Source: Actinoallomurus iriomotensis (GTDB lineage Bacteria > Actinomycetota > Actinomycetes > Streptosporangiales > Streptosporangiaceae). From it: a stretch of 64,000 nucleotides of DNA. The translations under genes and the position numbers were made by a program. Below, piece by piece: positions 16,483 to 25,813 of the stretch; the first letter of the stretch is position 1, and the number at the start of each line of letters is the position of its first letter. Location: positions 1,017,898-1,081,897 of the forward strand of contig NZ_BSTJ01000001.1 of NCBI RefSeq assembly GCF_030269445.1, given 5' to 3'. Under the pieces are notes generated by a model, which was not told where the DNA came from, made no database searches, and saw nothing but the letters and a program-made list of their open reading frames with translations.

Positions 16483-19182
16483 GTGAACCGACGCCGACGA
16501 GTCCTCACACTGACCGTCGCGGTGCTGCTGGTGTTGCTGGGAACGGTCGGCAACGGCCCGTTGGCGTCGGCGGACAAGGCGCCGTACGGCACTGACGTCG
16601 CGCTGGCCTCGGCCGGCGCGGTGGCCTCGTCGTCCGGTCGGGAGGTGACCTACGCCCTCGGCCCGGAGCTGGCCGTCGACGGCGTCTGGGACAGCGACGC
16701 GTCGCGGTGGTCGGGGGAGGCCGCGGACAACGGCTGGTTCCAGGTCGAGCTGGCCCAGCCCACGAAGATCGACCACGTGGCCGTCCAGTGGTCCACGTCG
16801 TGCCCGGCCCAGTACAAGCTGCAGGTCTCCAACGATGGCACGAGCTGGACCGACGCCACCGGGGTGCGCGGCCCGGCCACCTGCCGGTCGTGGGACACGG
16901 CCGACCTGACCGGCCTCGACCAGTCCTACCGGTACGTGCGCATGCAGGGCATCAAGCGCAGGCTGAGCTATGGCTACTCGATCAACGAATTCGAGGTCTG
17001 GGACGGCGCCGCCCCGCCGGCCCCGCACGTCACGACCGGCGCCGTCACCGACCTGACGCCGACCTCAGCGACCCTGCACGGCCAGGTCGTCCCGGCCGGC
17101 GCCGACACCGCCTACCAGTTCCAGTTCGGTGCCGCCGGCACGGGGCCGTGGGGCACCGGCACGTTCCCCAAGACCCCGGCCGACGTCGGCGCGGACCCGG
17201 TCACCCACGACGTCACCGCGACGCTGACCGGGCTGGCTCCGGGCACCACCTACCTGTACCGGCTGGCCACCCGGACCGGGGCCGAGCCGGGCTACGGCAC
17301 CGAGCTCACGTTCACCACACCGCCGCCCCCGCCGGTGGCCGTGCCCAACGACGTGACGCCGAAGCCCGCGTCGATGACCCAACCCGACCACGCGGCGCCG
17401 TTCGTGCTCACCGCCCAGACCCACGTCGTCGCGCGCGGCGCCGCGGTGCCCGTGGCCGCCGCCCTGGCCGAGCGGCTGCGCCGGGCCACCGGGTTCCGGT
17501 TGCCGCTGAGCGGGGGCCGGGCGGAACGCGACATCGAGGTCGTGGTCGACCCGCACCTGTCGGTTCCCGGCTTCGCCGGCGACCCCGAGGGCTACACGCT
17601 GGACGCCACCGCGGCCGGCGTCCGGGTGGCCGCCCCGAGCGCGGCCGGCGCGTTCTACGGCGTGCAGTCCCTTCGCCAGCTGTTCCCCGCGTTCGTCGAG
17701 TCGGCCACCCCGGTGGACGCCGCCTGGACCGTGCCGAACGTCCACATCGCCGACGGGCCGCGCTTCGGCTACCGCGGCATCATGCTCGACCTGGCCCGCG
17801 ACTTCCTGTCGGTCGGCGAGATCAAGCGGTTCATCGACCAGATGTCGTACCTCAAGCTGAACGTCCTGCACCTGCACCTGTCCGACGACCAGGGCTGGCG
17901 CGTCCAGATCACCAACGCCGGCCGGGCGCACGGCGACACGATCGACTACGACCGGCTGACCCGGATCAGCGGCGCGACCGCCATCGACGAGGGCGGCACG
18001 GACGATCTGCCCGGCCAGACCGGGTTCCTCACGCAGGCGCAGTACCGCCAGGTCATCGCGTACGCGGCGGCGCACTACATCTCGGTGATCCCCGAGATCG
18101 ACGTACCCGGCCACTCGAGCTCGCTGTTGCACGCCATCCCGCAGCTGAACACCGCGCACTCGGTGCCGCAGCCGCCGCCCGGACAGGACACCATCCCGGC
18201 CAACACCACGCAGCAGGTCGGCGAGTCGTCGCTCGACACGCACGCCGAGGTGACCTACACCTTCCTGGCCCACGTGTTCAAGCAGCTCGCGGCGATGACG
18301 CCGGGGCGCTACCTCGGGGTCGGCGGCGACGAGGCCTACTCGACGTCCGGACCGGACTTCGACTACTTCATGACCCGGGTGATCGGGCTGGTGCACGCCG
18401 TCGGCAAGAACACGACCGGTTGGAACCTTTCCTACGCCAACGAGACGGCCAGCCTCGGCTCGCGCGACCTGGTCCAGTACTACAACGGCTCGGACGCGGC
18501 GACCGCCACCGACGCCAAGAGCAAGGGCACCGGCGTGGTCACCTCGTACTACCCGTACACCTACCTCGACTACCCGTACTCGGCCGCCGACGTCGACAGG
18601 TTCTACAACTGGGATCCCGCCGCGACCGTCCCGGACGTGCCGGCCGGCGCGATCCGGGGCGTCGAGGATCCGCTGTGGACGGAGACCCTGCGCAGCGACG
18701 CCGAGGCCGAGTACCAGACCTGGCCGCGCGCCGCCGCCACCGCCGAGGTCGCCTGGTCTCCGAAGGCCGGCCAGGACTACGCGCCGTTCTCGGCCCGGCT
18801 GGCGCAGCTGGGCGACCGCTGGACGCTGCAGCACACCAACTTCCACGCCAGTCCCCGTGTGCCGTGGACCGTCGACGCGGCCGGCGCCGACCAGTGGGTG
18901 AAGCACGCCGGCCAGAACCTGACGGTCGGCACCGTGGTCGCTCCGGGCACCGGGCTCAACACGCTGAGCGTGACGATCGACTGGGGCGACGGCACCGCGC
19001 CGACGCCGGCCGGCGTCACGCTCGCCAGGCCGGCCGACAACACGCACGTCAACGGCGCCTACCGGGTCAGCGGGACGCACGACTACTCGAAGCGCGGCAC
19101 GTACACCGCCCACCTCCACGCCACGGGCCCGAACGGGTCCGCCGACGCGGCGTTCACCGTCCACGTGACCGGCGGACGTTGA
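16483..19182 (+). CDS. Secreted beta-N-acetylhexosaminidase (GH20) with CBM32-like and Fn3-like domains
   Basis: This 899-aa exported enzyme would remove terminal GlcNAc/GalNAc from chitooligosaccharides or glycans. In order it has: a signal peptide (about 1-30); an F5/8 type C/CBM32 domain (about 35-175, ELAVDGVWDSDASRW to NEFEVWDG); an Fn3-like domain (about 180-280, TGAVTDLTPTSATLHG); the GH20b domain (about 290-410); the GH20 TIM barrel (from FGYRGIMLDLARDFLSVGEI, with LHLHLSDDQGWR); the catalytic Asp-Glu pair in GVGGDEAY (D616, E617); and a PKD-like C-terminal domain (about 805-895). I chose the GTG at 16483 because GGGAG lies 5 nt upstream. An AT-richer stretch before it is the likely promoter. 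Confidence 0.92.
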   Translation: MNRRRRVLTLTVAVLLVLLGTVGNGPLASADKAPYGTDVALASAGAVASSSGREVTYALGPELAVDGVWDSDASRWSGEAADNGWFQVELAQPTKIDHVAVQWSTSCPAQYKLQVSNDGTSWTDATGVRGPATCRSWDTADLTGLDQSYRYVRMQGIKRRLSYGYSINEFEVWDGAAPPAPHVTTGAVTDLTPTSATLHGQVVPAGADTAYQFQFGAAGTGPWGTGTFPKTPADVGADPVTHDVTATLTGLAPGTTYLYRLATRTGAEPGYGTELTFTTPPPPPVAVPNDVTPKPASMTQPDHAAPFVLTAQTHVVARGAAVPVAAALAERLRRATGFRLPLSGGRAERDIEVVVDPHLSVPGFAGDPEGYTLDATAAGVRVAAPSAAGAFYGVQSLRQLFPAFVESATPVDAAWTVPNVHIADGPRFGYRGIMLDLARDFLSVGEIKRFIDQMSYLKLNVLHLHLSDDQGWRVQITNAGRAHGDTIDYDRLTRISGATAIDEGGTDDLPGQTGFLTQAQYRQVIAYAAAHYISVIPEIDVPGHSSSLLHAIPQLNTAHSVPQPPPGQDTIPANTTQQVGESSLDTHAEVTYTFLAHVFKQLAAMTPGRYLGVGGDEAYSTSGPDFDYFMTRVIGLVHAVGKNTTGWNLSYANETASLGSRDLVQYYNGSDAATATDAKSKGTGVVTSYYPYTYLDYPYSAADVDRFYNWDPAATVPDVPAGAIRGVEDPLWTETLRSDAEAEYQTWPRAAATAEVAWSPKAGQDYAPFSARLAQLGDRWTLQHTNFHASPRVPWTVDAAGADQWVKHAGQNLTVGTVVAPGTGLNTLSVTIDWGDGTAPTPAGVTLARPADNTHVNGAYRVSGTHDYSKRGTYTAHLHATGPNGSADAAFTVHVTGGR

Positions 19183-19354
19183 CCGGCGTTCGACGAGGCC
19201 GCGGAACCGCGTTAATCGTTGGCCTCGCCCGTGTCGGGCCGGTTGACCGCACCTGTGGCTGAGCCGTCCGTTCCCGCCGACCTGACCCGCGTGCTGGCCG
19301 GGAGTTGGATCCTGGCCGGCTCCGCGGTGCCGCGAGCACTGCCACAGCCCGCCG

Positions 19355-19960
19355 TTGACCTGGGTGGTGATGCCGGACGGGCGGTGCCGGCCGGCCGGCG
19401 AACCGGACGGCAGCCGGCTCACCGACGACGAGCTGCTCGACTTCTGCACACTGCTGCTCATCAACGGCCACGAGACCACCAAGACGCTGCTGGTCAACGC
19501 CGTGCTGTGCCTGTCGGCCCACCCGGACGCGCCGGCCCGGCTGCGCGCCGACCCCGGTCTGGTGCCCGGTGCCATCGAGGAGGTCCTGCGGTTCCTTCCG
19601 CCGATCGGTGGCACCGACCGGTTCACCACCGGCCCCGCGCGCATCGCCGGGCACACGATCGACACCGGGCAGCGGGTGATCGCCATGATCGTCTCAGCTG
19701 ACCGGGACTCCAGAGTGTTCACCGAGCCGGACCGATTCCGACCGGACCGCGCACCCGGCGAACACCTGTCCTTCGGCCACGGCGTGCACTTCTGCCTCGG
19801 CGCGCACCTGGCCCGGCACCAGGTCGCGATCGCGGTACGCGCGCTGCTGAACCGGATGCCCGGCCCGTGGTCGGTAAGCCGGATCGACACCGCCCGCACG
19901 CCGGTCGGCATCGACGTACTCGACCTCGCGCTGGCCACAGATCCGGCTGTTACCGAATAG
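19355..19960 (+). pseudogene. Cytochrome P450, C-terminal half only
   Basis: About 200 codons encode the second half of a bacterial CYP: I-helix LLLINGHETTKTLL, EEVLRF (ExxR), the PDRFRPDRAP meander, and the heme-binding FGHGVHFCLGAHLARHQ. A full bacterial P450 is about 400 residues; the N-terminal half, including B-C and F-G regions, is absent. The DNA between the hexosaminidase stop and this fragment (19183-19354) contains no matching frame. An alternative start inside the fragment would not restore a functional enzyme. It is probably a remnant left by deletion or rearrangement. Confidence 0.8.
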
Positions 19961-20404
19961 GCCACATGAGGCCGTCTCTCGACTCTGCGGCGATGCCCAT
20001 AACCACAATTCAGACGGTCCAGCGGACGGGAAACGGCCGTTCTTTTTGGCGCGGCAAACCGTGGATCACCCATTTCATCGTGCATACCTCAACAAAGATC
20101 ACTTGGCGCGGACACCCCTCATCAGCAGGGAGTGGCCTACTGCGGCCAGTCGGAAACTTACCGTAAACGGCCTATTTACATCCATTAGTCGACCAGCCAC
20201 CCTATGGCCGTGGCCACACCCCCGCCTCGTTGATCAGAGGCCGGCACTGAAAAGATCAGCAAGGTCGTCGACCAATTTCATTGTGATTCGTCACGCGCCA
20301 CCACGTGAGGAGAGGGCACCCGGGTGGCGCAGTCATAGAAATCCTCCATGGCCGGCCACCCCGAATTAGTTATGGCATAACACCCCGCCAGAAGGAATGA
20401 CACT
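19961..20404. other. Intergenic region upstream of the VWA gene
   Basis: This 444-bp stretch is distinctly AT-richer than its neighbours and has no convincing gene. It holds a small palindrome AACGGCCGTT followed by CTTTTT (20032-20046), possibly a weak terminator. It presumably also holds the promoter of the secreted VWA protein, whose GTG start at 20405 is preceded by GAAGGAATGACACT with a usable GAAGGA. Confidence 0.5.
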
Positions 20405-22573
20405 GTGAGACTGACGCGAAGATTACGGGCCGCCGTGTGCGTGATGGCGGCCGGTGCGATGCTGTTGGCCGGGGTGGGGACGGCGTCCGCCACGCCCGGG
20501 GTCACCCCGGCGGATGTGACGCTGAACCTGAACCCGGGCGAATCGGCGACGATCGCCAAGACCGTGTCCACTCCGGCGATCCCCCCCAAGCCCGATATCA
20601 CGTTCCTGATCGACACAACGGGGAGCATGGGCGGGGTCATCTCGAACGTGCAGGCCAACGCGAACACCATCCTGTCCAACGTCGCTTCGGCGCAGCCGGA
20701 CGCGCAGTTCGCGGTCGCCGAGTACCGGGACGTGTCGGCGGACCCGACATCGTTCCGGGTGGCGCAGAACCTCACCGCCAACCAGACCGACGTCGCCAAC
20801 GGTCTCAACTCGCTGGTCGCGACGGGCGGCGGCGACTTCCCCGAGGACGGCATCAACGGTCTGTTCCAGGTCGCGTCCGGGGCGGTCGGCTTCCGGCCGA
20901 ACAGCTCTCGGATCGTGTTGCTGATCGGGGACGCCCCCAGCCATGACCCCAGCAACGGCCATTCGCTGGCCGATGCGATCAGCGCCCTGCAGGCCGCCCA
21001 CATCACCGTACTCGCGCTCGACCTGTCCGGGCTGGACTCGACCGGCCAGGCGACCGCGATCACCAACGCCACGGGTGGACAGCTGTTCTCCGGCATCGAC
21101 GCCTCGCAGGTCAGCAGCACCATCCTGGCGGCCCTGCACAACCTGCCGGTCACGGTCACCCACCAGCTGCGCGACTGCGACCCGAACCTGTCGGTGTCCC
21201 TGACCCCGGACAGTCGGACGGTGACCAGCGGCGACAGCGCCAACTTCACCGAGGTCGTCTCCGTCGGCGCCGGAGCCGTACCGGGAAGCACGCTGAACTG
21301 CAAGGTGGACTTCCTGCTCAACGGCGTCCTGCAACCAGGCTTCACTGAAACGATCACCGAACACGTCCCGAAGGTGACCCCATCGATCGCCACAACGCCA
21401 TCGGGCTCGGCGCCCGCGGGCGGGAACGTCTCCGATACGGCGACCCTGACCGGCGGATTCCACCCGACGGGCACCGTCACGTTCCAGCTGTTCGGGCCCG
21501 GCGACACCGCCTGCACGACGCCCATCGCGACGCGTACCGGGACGGTGTCGGGCAGCGGCACCGCCACGTCCGGCAACGTCGCCGCGGGCGGGGTGGGCAC
21601 CTACCGATGGGTGGCCTCCTACAGCGGCGATGACAGCAACAACCCGGTCACCTCCTCGTGCGGCGATGAACAGGTCGTGGTCGTCAAGGCCACTCCGGGC
21701 ATCGCCACCACCCCGTCGAAGTCCGTGCCGGCCGGCGGCGTCGTGTCCGACACCGCCACCGTCTCCGGCGGGTTCCACCCCTCCGGCACCGTCACGTTCC
21801 GGCTCTACGCGCCCGGTGACACCGGCTGCGCGACGCCCATCGCGACGCGCACCGACACGCTGTCCGGCAGCGGCACCGCCGCATCCGGCGACGTCACCAT
21901 CGGCGCGGCCGGCACCTACCGGTGGACCGCCGCCTACGGCGGCGACGCCAACAACAACGCCGTCACCTCACCGTGCAGCGACGAACAAGTCACCGTCACG
22001 CCGCAGCGCCTGACCGGACGGGCCTACGGCCTGACCGCCGACGCCAACCTGGCCGGCATCCAGCTGGTCAACATCGCCCCCACTCCCGACACGGGCCACA
22101 TCTCCACCACCGCGACCGGCACCACCTCGGTGCCCTGCACCGCCAGCCTCAGCGGACTGATCAGCGCGCACGCCCTGTGCGCCAAGGTCGCCACCACCGA
22201 ATTCCCCGGCAAATCCGTGGCCACCGCCTCCATCGACGACACCACCGTCGGGATCACCGGCATCCCGGTGATCAGCGTCAAGACCATCAACTCCAGCTCC
22301 GCCACCACCTGCACCGGATCCACCGGAGCCACAACGATCGCCTTCCTCAAGGTCGGCAACACGGTGGTCATCTCAGAACCCACCACCATCCAGCCCAACA
22401 CCACGGTCAACGTCGGCGTCGTCAAGCTCGTCCTCAACGAGCAGACCCCGATCACCACTCCCGACAAGGGCCTGACCGTGAACGCCGTCCACATCACCGT
22501 CGACGCCCTCGGCCTGGCCAAGACCAACGTCGTGCTGGCCTCCTCCGAAAGCGACATCGGCAACTGCCCATGA
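20405..22573 (+). CDS. Secreted VWA-domain protein with two Ig-like repeats and a choice-of-anchor P domain
   Basis: This 722-aa exported protein has a signal peptide (AAGAMLLAGVGTASA). A VWA/integrin-I-like domain (about 60-250) contains the MIDAS motif FLIDTTGSMGG and the downstream IVLLIGDAPSHDP. Two tandem Ig-like repeats of about 95 residues follow, each starting V.PSIATTPS or TPGIATTPS and containing GTVTF.L..PGDT. The C-terminal domain (about 535-722) matches the choice-of-anchor P family, from GRAYGLTADANLAGIQLVNIA to ASSESDIGNCP with its paired Cys. Choice-of-anchor domains are thought to mark surface display. The MIDAS suggests metal-dependent ligand binding outside the cell. A strong hairpin follows the stop. 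Confidence 0.88.
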   Translation: MRLTRRLRAAVCVMAAGAMLLAGVGTASATPGVTPADVTLNLNPGESATIAKTVSTPAIPPKPDITFLIDTTGSMGGVISNVQANANTILSNVASAQPDAQFAVAEYRDVSADPTSFRVAQNLTANQTDVANGLNSLVATGGGDFPEDGINGLFQVASGAVGFRPNSSRIVLLIGDAPSHDPSNGHSLADAISALQAAHITVLALDLSGLDSTGQATAITNATGGQLFSGIDASQVSSTILAALHNLPVTVTHQLRDCDPNLSVSLTPDSRTVTSGDSANFTEVVSVGAGAVPGSTLNCKVDFLLNGVLQPGFTETITEHVPKVTPSIATTPSGSAPAGGNVSDTATLTGGFHPTGTVTFQLFGPGDTACTTPIATRTGTVSGSGTATSGNVAAGGVGTYRWVASYSGDDSNNPVTSSCGDEQVVVVKATPGIATTPSKSVPAGGVVSDTATVSGGFHPSGTVTFRLYAPGDTGCATPIATRTDTLSGSGTAASGDVTIGAAGTYRWTAAYGGDANNNAVTSPCSDEQVTVTPQRLTGRAYGLTADANLAGIQLVNIAPTPDTGHISTTATGTTSVPCTASLSGLISAHALCAKVATTEFPGKSVATASIDDTTVGITGIPVISVKTINSSSATTCTGSTGATTIAFLKVGNTVVISEPTTIQPNTTVNVGVVKLVLNEQTPITTPDKGLTVNAVHITVDALGLAKTNVVLASSESDIGNCP

Positions 22574-22598
22574 CCCGACCCACCTGAACCGATCAACC

Positions 22599-22638
22599 CC
22601 GAGGCCGGACGGAGCACCGTGGCTCCGCCCGGCCTCGG
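22599..22638. terminator. Hairpin terminator between convergent genes
   Basis: A stem CCGAGGCCGG/CCGGCCTCGG is extended inward by GGAGC/GCTCC with a short internal loop. It lies 25 nt past the VWA gene and between it and the convergent gene ending at 22868. Its right half is also the start of a sequence repeated at 25713. Confidence 0.6.
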
Positions 22639-22670
22639 CCGACTTCAGGCCCCGAGGTCGCTCGGCTCCG
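22614..22670 (+). repeat. Dispersed repeat, copy A
   Basis: A 38-bp block starting GCACCGTGGCTCCGCCCGGC is identical to one at 25713, and the following 19 bp are similar, both ending TCGCTCGGCTCCG. At the second site the first bases are in frame with a WYL regulator remnant. The two copies bracket a segment of about 3.0 kb. Confidence 0.85.
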
Positions 22671-22867
22671 GACAACAAGATCGGACCAGTCCTCTACGCA
22701 GGCCGGCCGCACACCACTGCCCACCGAGTGGAGCGAATGAGTACTCACGCGGGGAAGCCGCTCACTCGCTCCATCGATCGTGCCCGCATCTGGCACCCAG
22801 GCCCACCGCCGCACGTGACCAGACGCGCGTGCGGTCGGTTGCGGCCCCGCTTCTACCGGCTCGAGTC

Positions 22868-24628
22868 CTACTCGGCATCGCCTGTCGTAGCCTCGCGTCC
22901 AGTCGGTTCCGTAGACCTCGTGCCTGTACTTCCGTCCTTCTTGCCCGCCTCGATGGGGGCGTAGCACCGCCGTTGAAGCTCGTCGCGTTCAACGTCCGGG
23001 ATCGTCATCGACTCGGCGAGCACCGCGGCAAGCGCGTCCACCTTGGTGTTGTCGATGTCAGCGTGGAAGAGCCACCGGATGTTCTCGTCGCGCGTGATGA
23101 GGTCGATCGCCAAGCGCCCGCTTCCGTTCTGTGTGGTCGCTGCTCGGACGTATCGCACCCGGTCAAGCGGGATGTCCTGACCGATCTCGCCTTGCTCAAG
23201 GAATGCGCTCGTCTTGGCCGTGATGATGCGGCGATCGGTGACGGCGACCAGTGTCTGTGCCGCCGCCTTGTCGATCGCTGCCGCGAACTTCTCCCTCGCC
23301 ACGCTGAAGATCGCAGAAAGCGGACCGAGGGCATCGAGCTGGTCGGGGAATCCGAGGACACGGAGGGTCTCACCGTCCTCAAGAAACCACCGCAGGATGC
23401 GAAGGTACGGATCGAGATCCAGCGATTCGGGTGCGCAGACGACCTCCGGAGCCTCGAGCGGAGGGGCTGGAGGATGGAGAGCATCGGCAAGAGGCTCGAT
23501 CGCCTCCAGAAGACGGGCGGAGGTTTGGCGGGCCGCCTTCGAGTCCCTCCGCTTCCTCATCAGTGACGGTGAGAGTGCGTCGCGTCCGGGGAGTTCGGCG
23601 ACGATTCGTAGCTCCCGTGTCAGCGCGTCGACGAGGCTCCTCGTCTCGGTGAGCGCGGAGCCGAGCTCCTTGCCGGTGTCGCGCGCGATGGCGTCGACGA
23701 GCCGTGCCTCGCCGGCGTCTTCGGGGCCGGCGGCTCTCGCTCGCGCGGCGTGGAGCGCCTGATAGCCGGTCCATGCCTTGAGAGAGGACAGGAGCGCGTG
23801 GGCGTCGAAGAGGATCGCCTCCGCGTTCGTATCGAGATACTCACGACGGCCATGTGCGTCGAGCCGATGGATCTGCCGGACATGGTCGCCGACGTTCAGC
23901 CGGTACAGGTCAAGCTGCTTGCGCAGGTCCGCTTCTTTGCCCGCGACGGTGTCCCACAGGCTCGTCGGAATCGATCCGACCTCTCGCGCCTTGTCAAGCG
24001 CACGATCGACGGCGGCGACGAGCCCTGTCAGCTCGGCCCACTGCCCGTGGCGGGTCGTCGTGAGTACCTGGCTTGTCAGCGCGATGTTGGTGCTGACAAG
24101 GCCTGTGATCTCACTCAGCTGCATCTGAAGGGCGACCATGGCCAGCACCGGCCCGAGCGCGGCCGCGTTCTTCGCCGCGCTCACCGCGGTCACGGGGATG
24201 AAGCGGGCCTGAGCGAAGCCACCGGAAATGAGCACTGTTCCGAGGTTCGCGCCATCCTTGACGGCGAGCGTTCCACCGGCCTTCAGTAGGGCCTGTGTCG
24301 CGTCGGTGATCCTGTAGAGCCCCTGCACGCCGGCGAATGCGTTTCCGACGTTGCCGGTCACAGTCGCCGTGTTCCCGATCGAGGCGAGGACTCTGGAGAT
24401 CTGCTCGCGGTCGGCGGTCGGCACGAGCCCAAAGTCGATCAAATCGAGCTTGAGCTCGCCCGGGACCTCACCAAAGATGACGGCAATCCCCGGGAGTACC
24501 TCCGCTATGACCGTCGATATCGCGTCCGAATCGGGCGCCGAATCGTCCGCACCAGGTGAGTCGGCTGTACTGCTCTGGCCGTTCTCCTCAGGCGCGGCGA
24601 TCTCCATCGAGTCCGAGGGGTCCTGCAT
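22868..24628 (-). CDS. Unusual bacterial PH-domain protein
   Basis: This 586-aa protein has an acidic disordered N terminus (about 1-35). A Gly/Ala-rich hydrophobic region follows (about 40-185; segments VLPGIAVIFGEVPG, TVTGNVGNAFAGVQG, VLISGGFAQARFIPVTAVSAAKNAAALGPVLAMVALQM), then a long helical part (about 190-400). A bacterial PH-like domain sits near the C terminus (about 425-550, IDKAAAQTLVAVTDRRIITAKTSAF.. DIPLDRVRYVRAATT.. IRWLFHADID), of the YokE-like type. The C-terminal tail is charged. The start ATG at 24628 has GGAGGAG 5 nt upstream. I know no characterised homologue. The plan resembles proteins that insert into or sit on membranes, with the PH domain as a binding module. It lies inside a segment flanked by short repeats and next to pseudogenes. 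Confidence 0.78.
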   Translation of the reverse strand: MQDPSDSMEIAAPEENGQSSTADSPGADDSAPDSDAISTVIAEVLPGIAVIFGEVPGELKLDLIDFGLVPTADREQISRVLASIGNTATVTGNVGNAFAGVQGLYRITDATQALLKAGGTLAVKDGANLGTVLISGGFAQARFIPVTAVSAAKNAAALGPVLAMVALQMQLSEITGLVSTNIALTSQVLTTTRHGQWAELTGLVAAVDRALDKAREVGSIPTSLWDTVAGKEADLRKQLDLYRLNVGDHVRQIHRLDAHGRREYLDTNAEAILFDAHALLSSLKAWTGYQALHAARARAAGPEDAGEARLVDAIARDTGKELGSALTETRSLVDALTRELRIVAELPGRDALSPSLMRKRRDSKAARQTSARLLEAIEPLADALHPPAPPLEAPEVVCAPESLDLDPYLRILRWFLEDGETLRVLGFPDQLDALGPLSAIFSVAREKFAAAIDKAAAQTLVAVTDRRIITAKTSAFLEQGEIGQDIPLDRVRYVRAATTQNGSGRLAIDLITRDENIRWLFHADIDNTKVDALAAVLAESMTIPDVERDELQRRCYAPIEAGKKDGSTGTRSTEPTGREATTGDAE

Positions 24629-24963
24629 TCGATCTCCTCCACGCGGGGGCGTGCAACAGCCAGACACTTGCCAGTCAGAACCAGCGCGGTAGCAGCGGCC
24701 ACTGCGAACCTCTTCAGCATTCGAACGCCTCGATGAGTACGAAGCGGGGTGAATATCCTGTGGTTCTATCGGTGATCAGCAGGTAGCGGCAGCGTGTGAC
24801 CAGACATGGACCACGCGTGAACCAACCCGGCCAGCTCGGAGTCCCACACATCACCACAGGTAGATAACCTGGTCCGCACGATCCGCGCGTTCTGCCCGAT
24901 AGGGATCGAGAGCGCGTGAAACGCCCGGTGGAACCGGGCCCGCGAGCGAATGCTGTGCAGCGG

Positions 24964-25735
24964 CCTAATCCCTCGTTGGGCGCCGCGCGTCCACCCCGAC
25001 GCGACTGGACCAGCCCCGAGCTCGCGACCCGGCTCGGCGTGACCACCCTCACCATCCGCGACGACATCGGCCGGTTGCGCGAGCTCGGCGATCCGATCGA
25101 CGCGCGGCCGGGTGTGGCCGGCGGCTACCGAATCGGTACGGGCGCCACCATGCCGCCACTGCTGCTGGACGACGAGGAGGCGGTCGCGGTCGTGATCGGA
25201 CTGCGCACCGCCGCGAGCGGCTCGATCGCGGGAGTCGAGGAGACCTCGGTACGTACGCTGGCGAAGCCTGCGGCAGCTGCTGCCCTCGCGGCTGCGCCAC
25301 CGGGGGCGGCGCCTTCCAGTCCCACGCGCTGCCGATGCCCTCGCGCTGCCCGCAGGTGGACCCCGACGTACTCGCCTGATCGCGGGCGCGTGCCGGGACC
25401 ATGAACGGCTCCGCTTCGACTACCGGACACACTCCGGTACCGCCGGCCGACGCTCGGTCGAGCCGCACCGCCCGGTCCACGACCGGCGACGCTGGTACCT
25501 GGTGACGTGGGACGTGGACCGGGACGCTCGGCGTACCTTCCGGGCCCGCTACCGCCCGACCAGGAGGTCGCGGCACGAATCGCGCGCGGTGTCGGCCAGG
25601 CGACCTGGCGATACCGGGCACGGGTGATCTTGCGCGCACCCGCGACGTACGTACGCGGCCGGCTGCCGACCCCCGTGGAAATGCGACCCCTGGGCGAGGA
25701 CCGGTACGCGTTGCACCGTGGCTCCGCCCGGCCTC
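24964..25735 (+). pseudogene. WYL-domain (YafY-like) transcriptional regulator, decayed copy 1
   Basis: The HTH_11 domain is readable (WTSPELATRLGVTTLTIRDD, LRELGDPIDARPGVAGGYR, MPPLLLDDEEAVAVVIGLRT). The frame is lost near 25265 (LAKP.. versus LRQLLPSRLRHR in another frame) and shifts again before the WYL core (ACRDHERLRFDYRTHSG, HDRRRWYLVTWDVDRD). It shifts once more for PLPPDQEVAARIARGVGQAT and RVILRAPATYVRGRLPTPVEM. The C-terminal end is replaced by repeat copy B. An intact member would be about 320 residues in one frame. The internal 265 bp recur at 27532. Confidence 0.85.
25201..25465 (+). repeat. Duplicated regulator segment, copy 1
   Basis: About 265 bp are nearly identical to 27532-27797, with a handful of substitutions and two or three small indels. 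Both copies lie inside broken WYL regulators and share the same frame-disrupting changes around AAGCCTGCGGCAGCTG, so the duplication followed the decay, or one copy converted the other. Confidence 0.88.
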
Positions 25736-25771
25736 GGCCGACTTCAGGCCTCCTGGGATCGCTCGGCTCCG
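25713..25771 (+). repeat. Dispersed repeat, copy B
   Basis: This is the second copy of the block at 22614. It joins the decayed WYL regulator (in frame up to LHRGS) to unrelated sequence, so it probably marks a recombination joint. Confidence 0.85.
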
Positions 25772-25813
25772 TACGGTGGGTGGCCGATTCCGGGCAACCT
25801 CGCCGAGCTGTCC

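Noticed and set aside
20032-20046. AACGGCCGTT followed by CTTTTT as a terminator
   Set aside because: A 10-bp palindrome cannot form a stable loop at its centre; left as a note in the intergenic entry only.
17065-20085. A 1006-codon open frame antisense to the hexosaminidase
   Set aside because: It is a by-product of third-position G/C bias in the real gene: composition is Arg/Gly/Val-rich, no family motif is visible, and it crosses the P450 fragment as well.
21370-22000. Possible repeat array or CRISPR in the VWA gene region
   Set aside because: The repeats are two Ig-domain coding units in frame; there are no short identical repeats with spacers.
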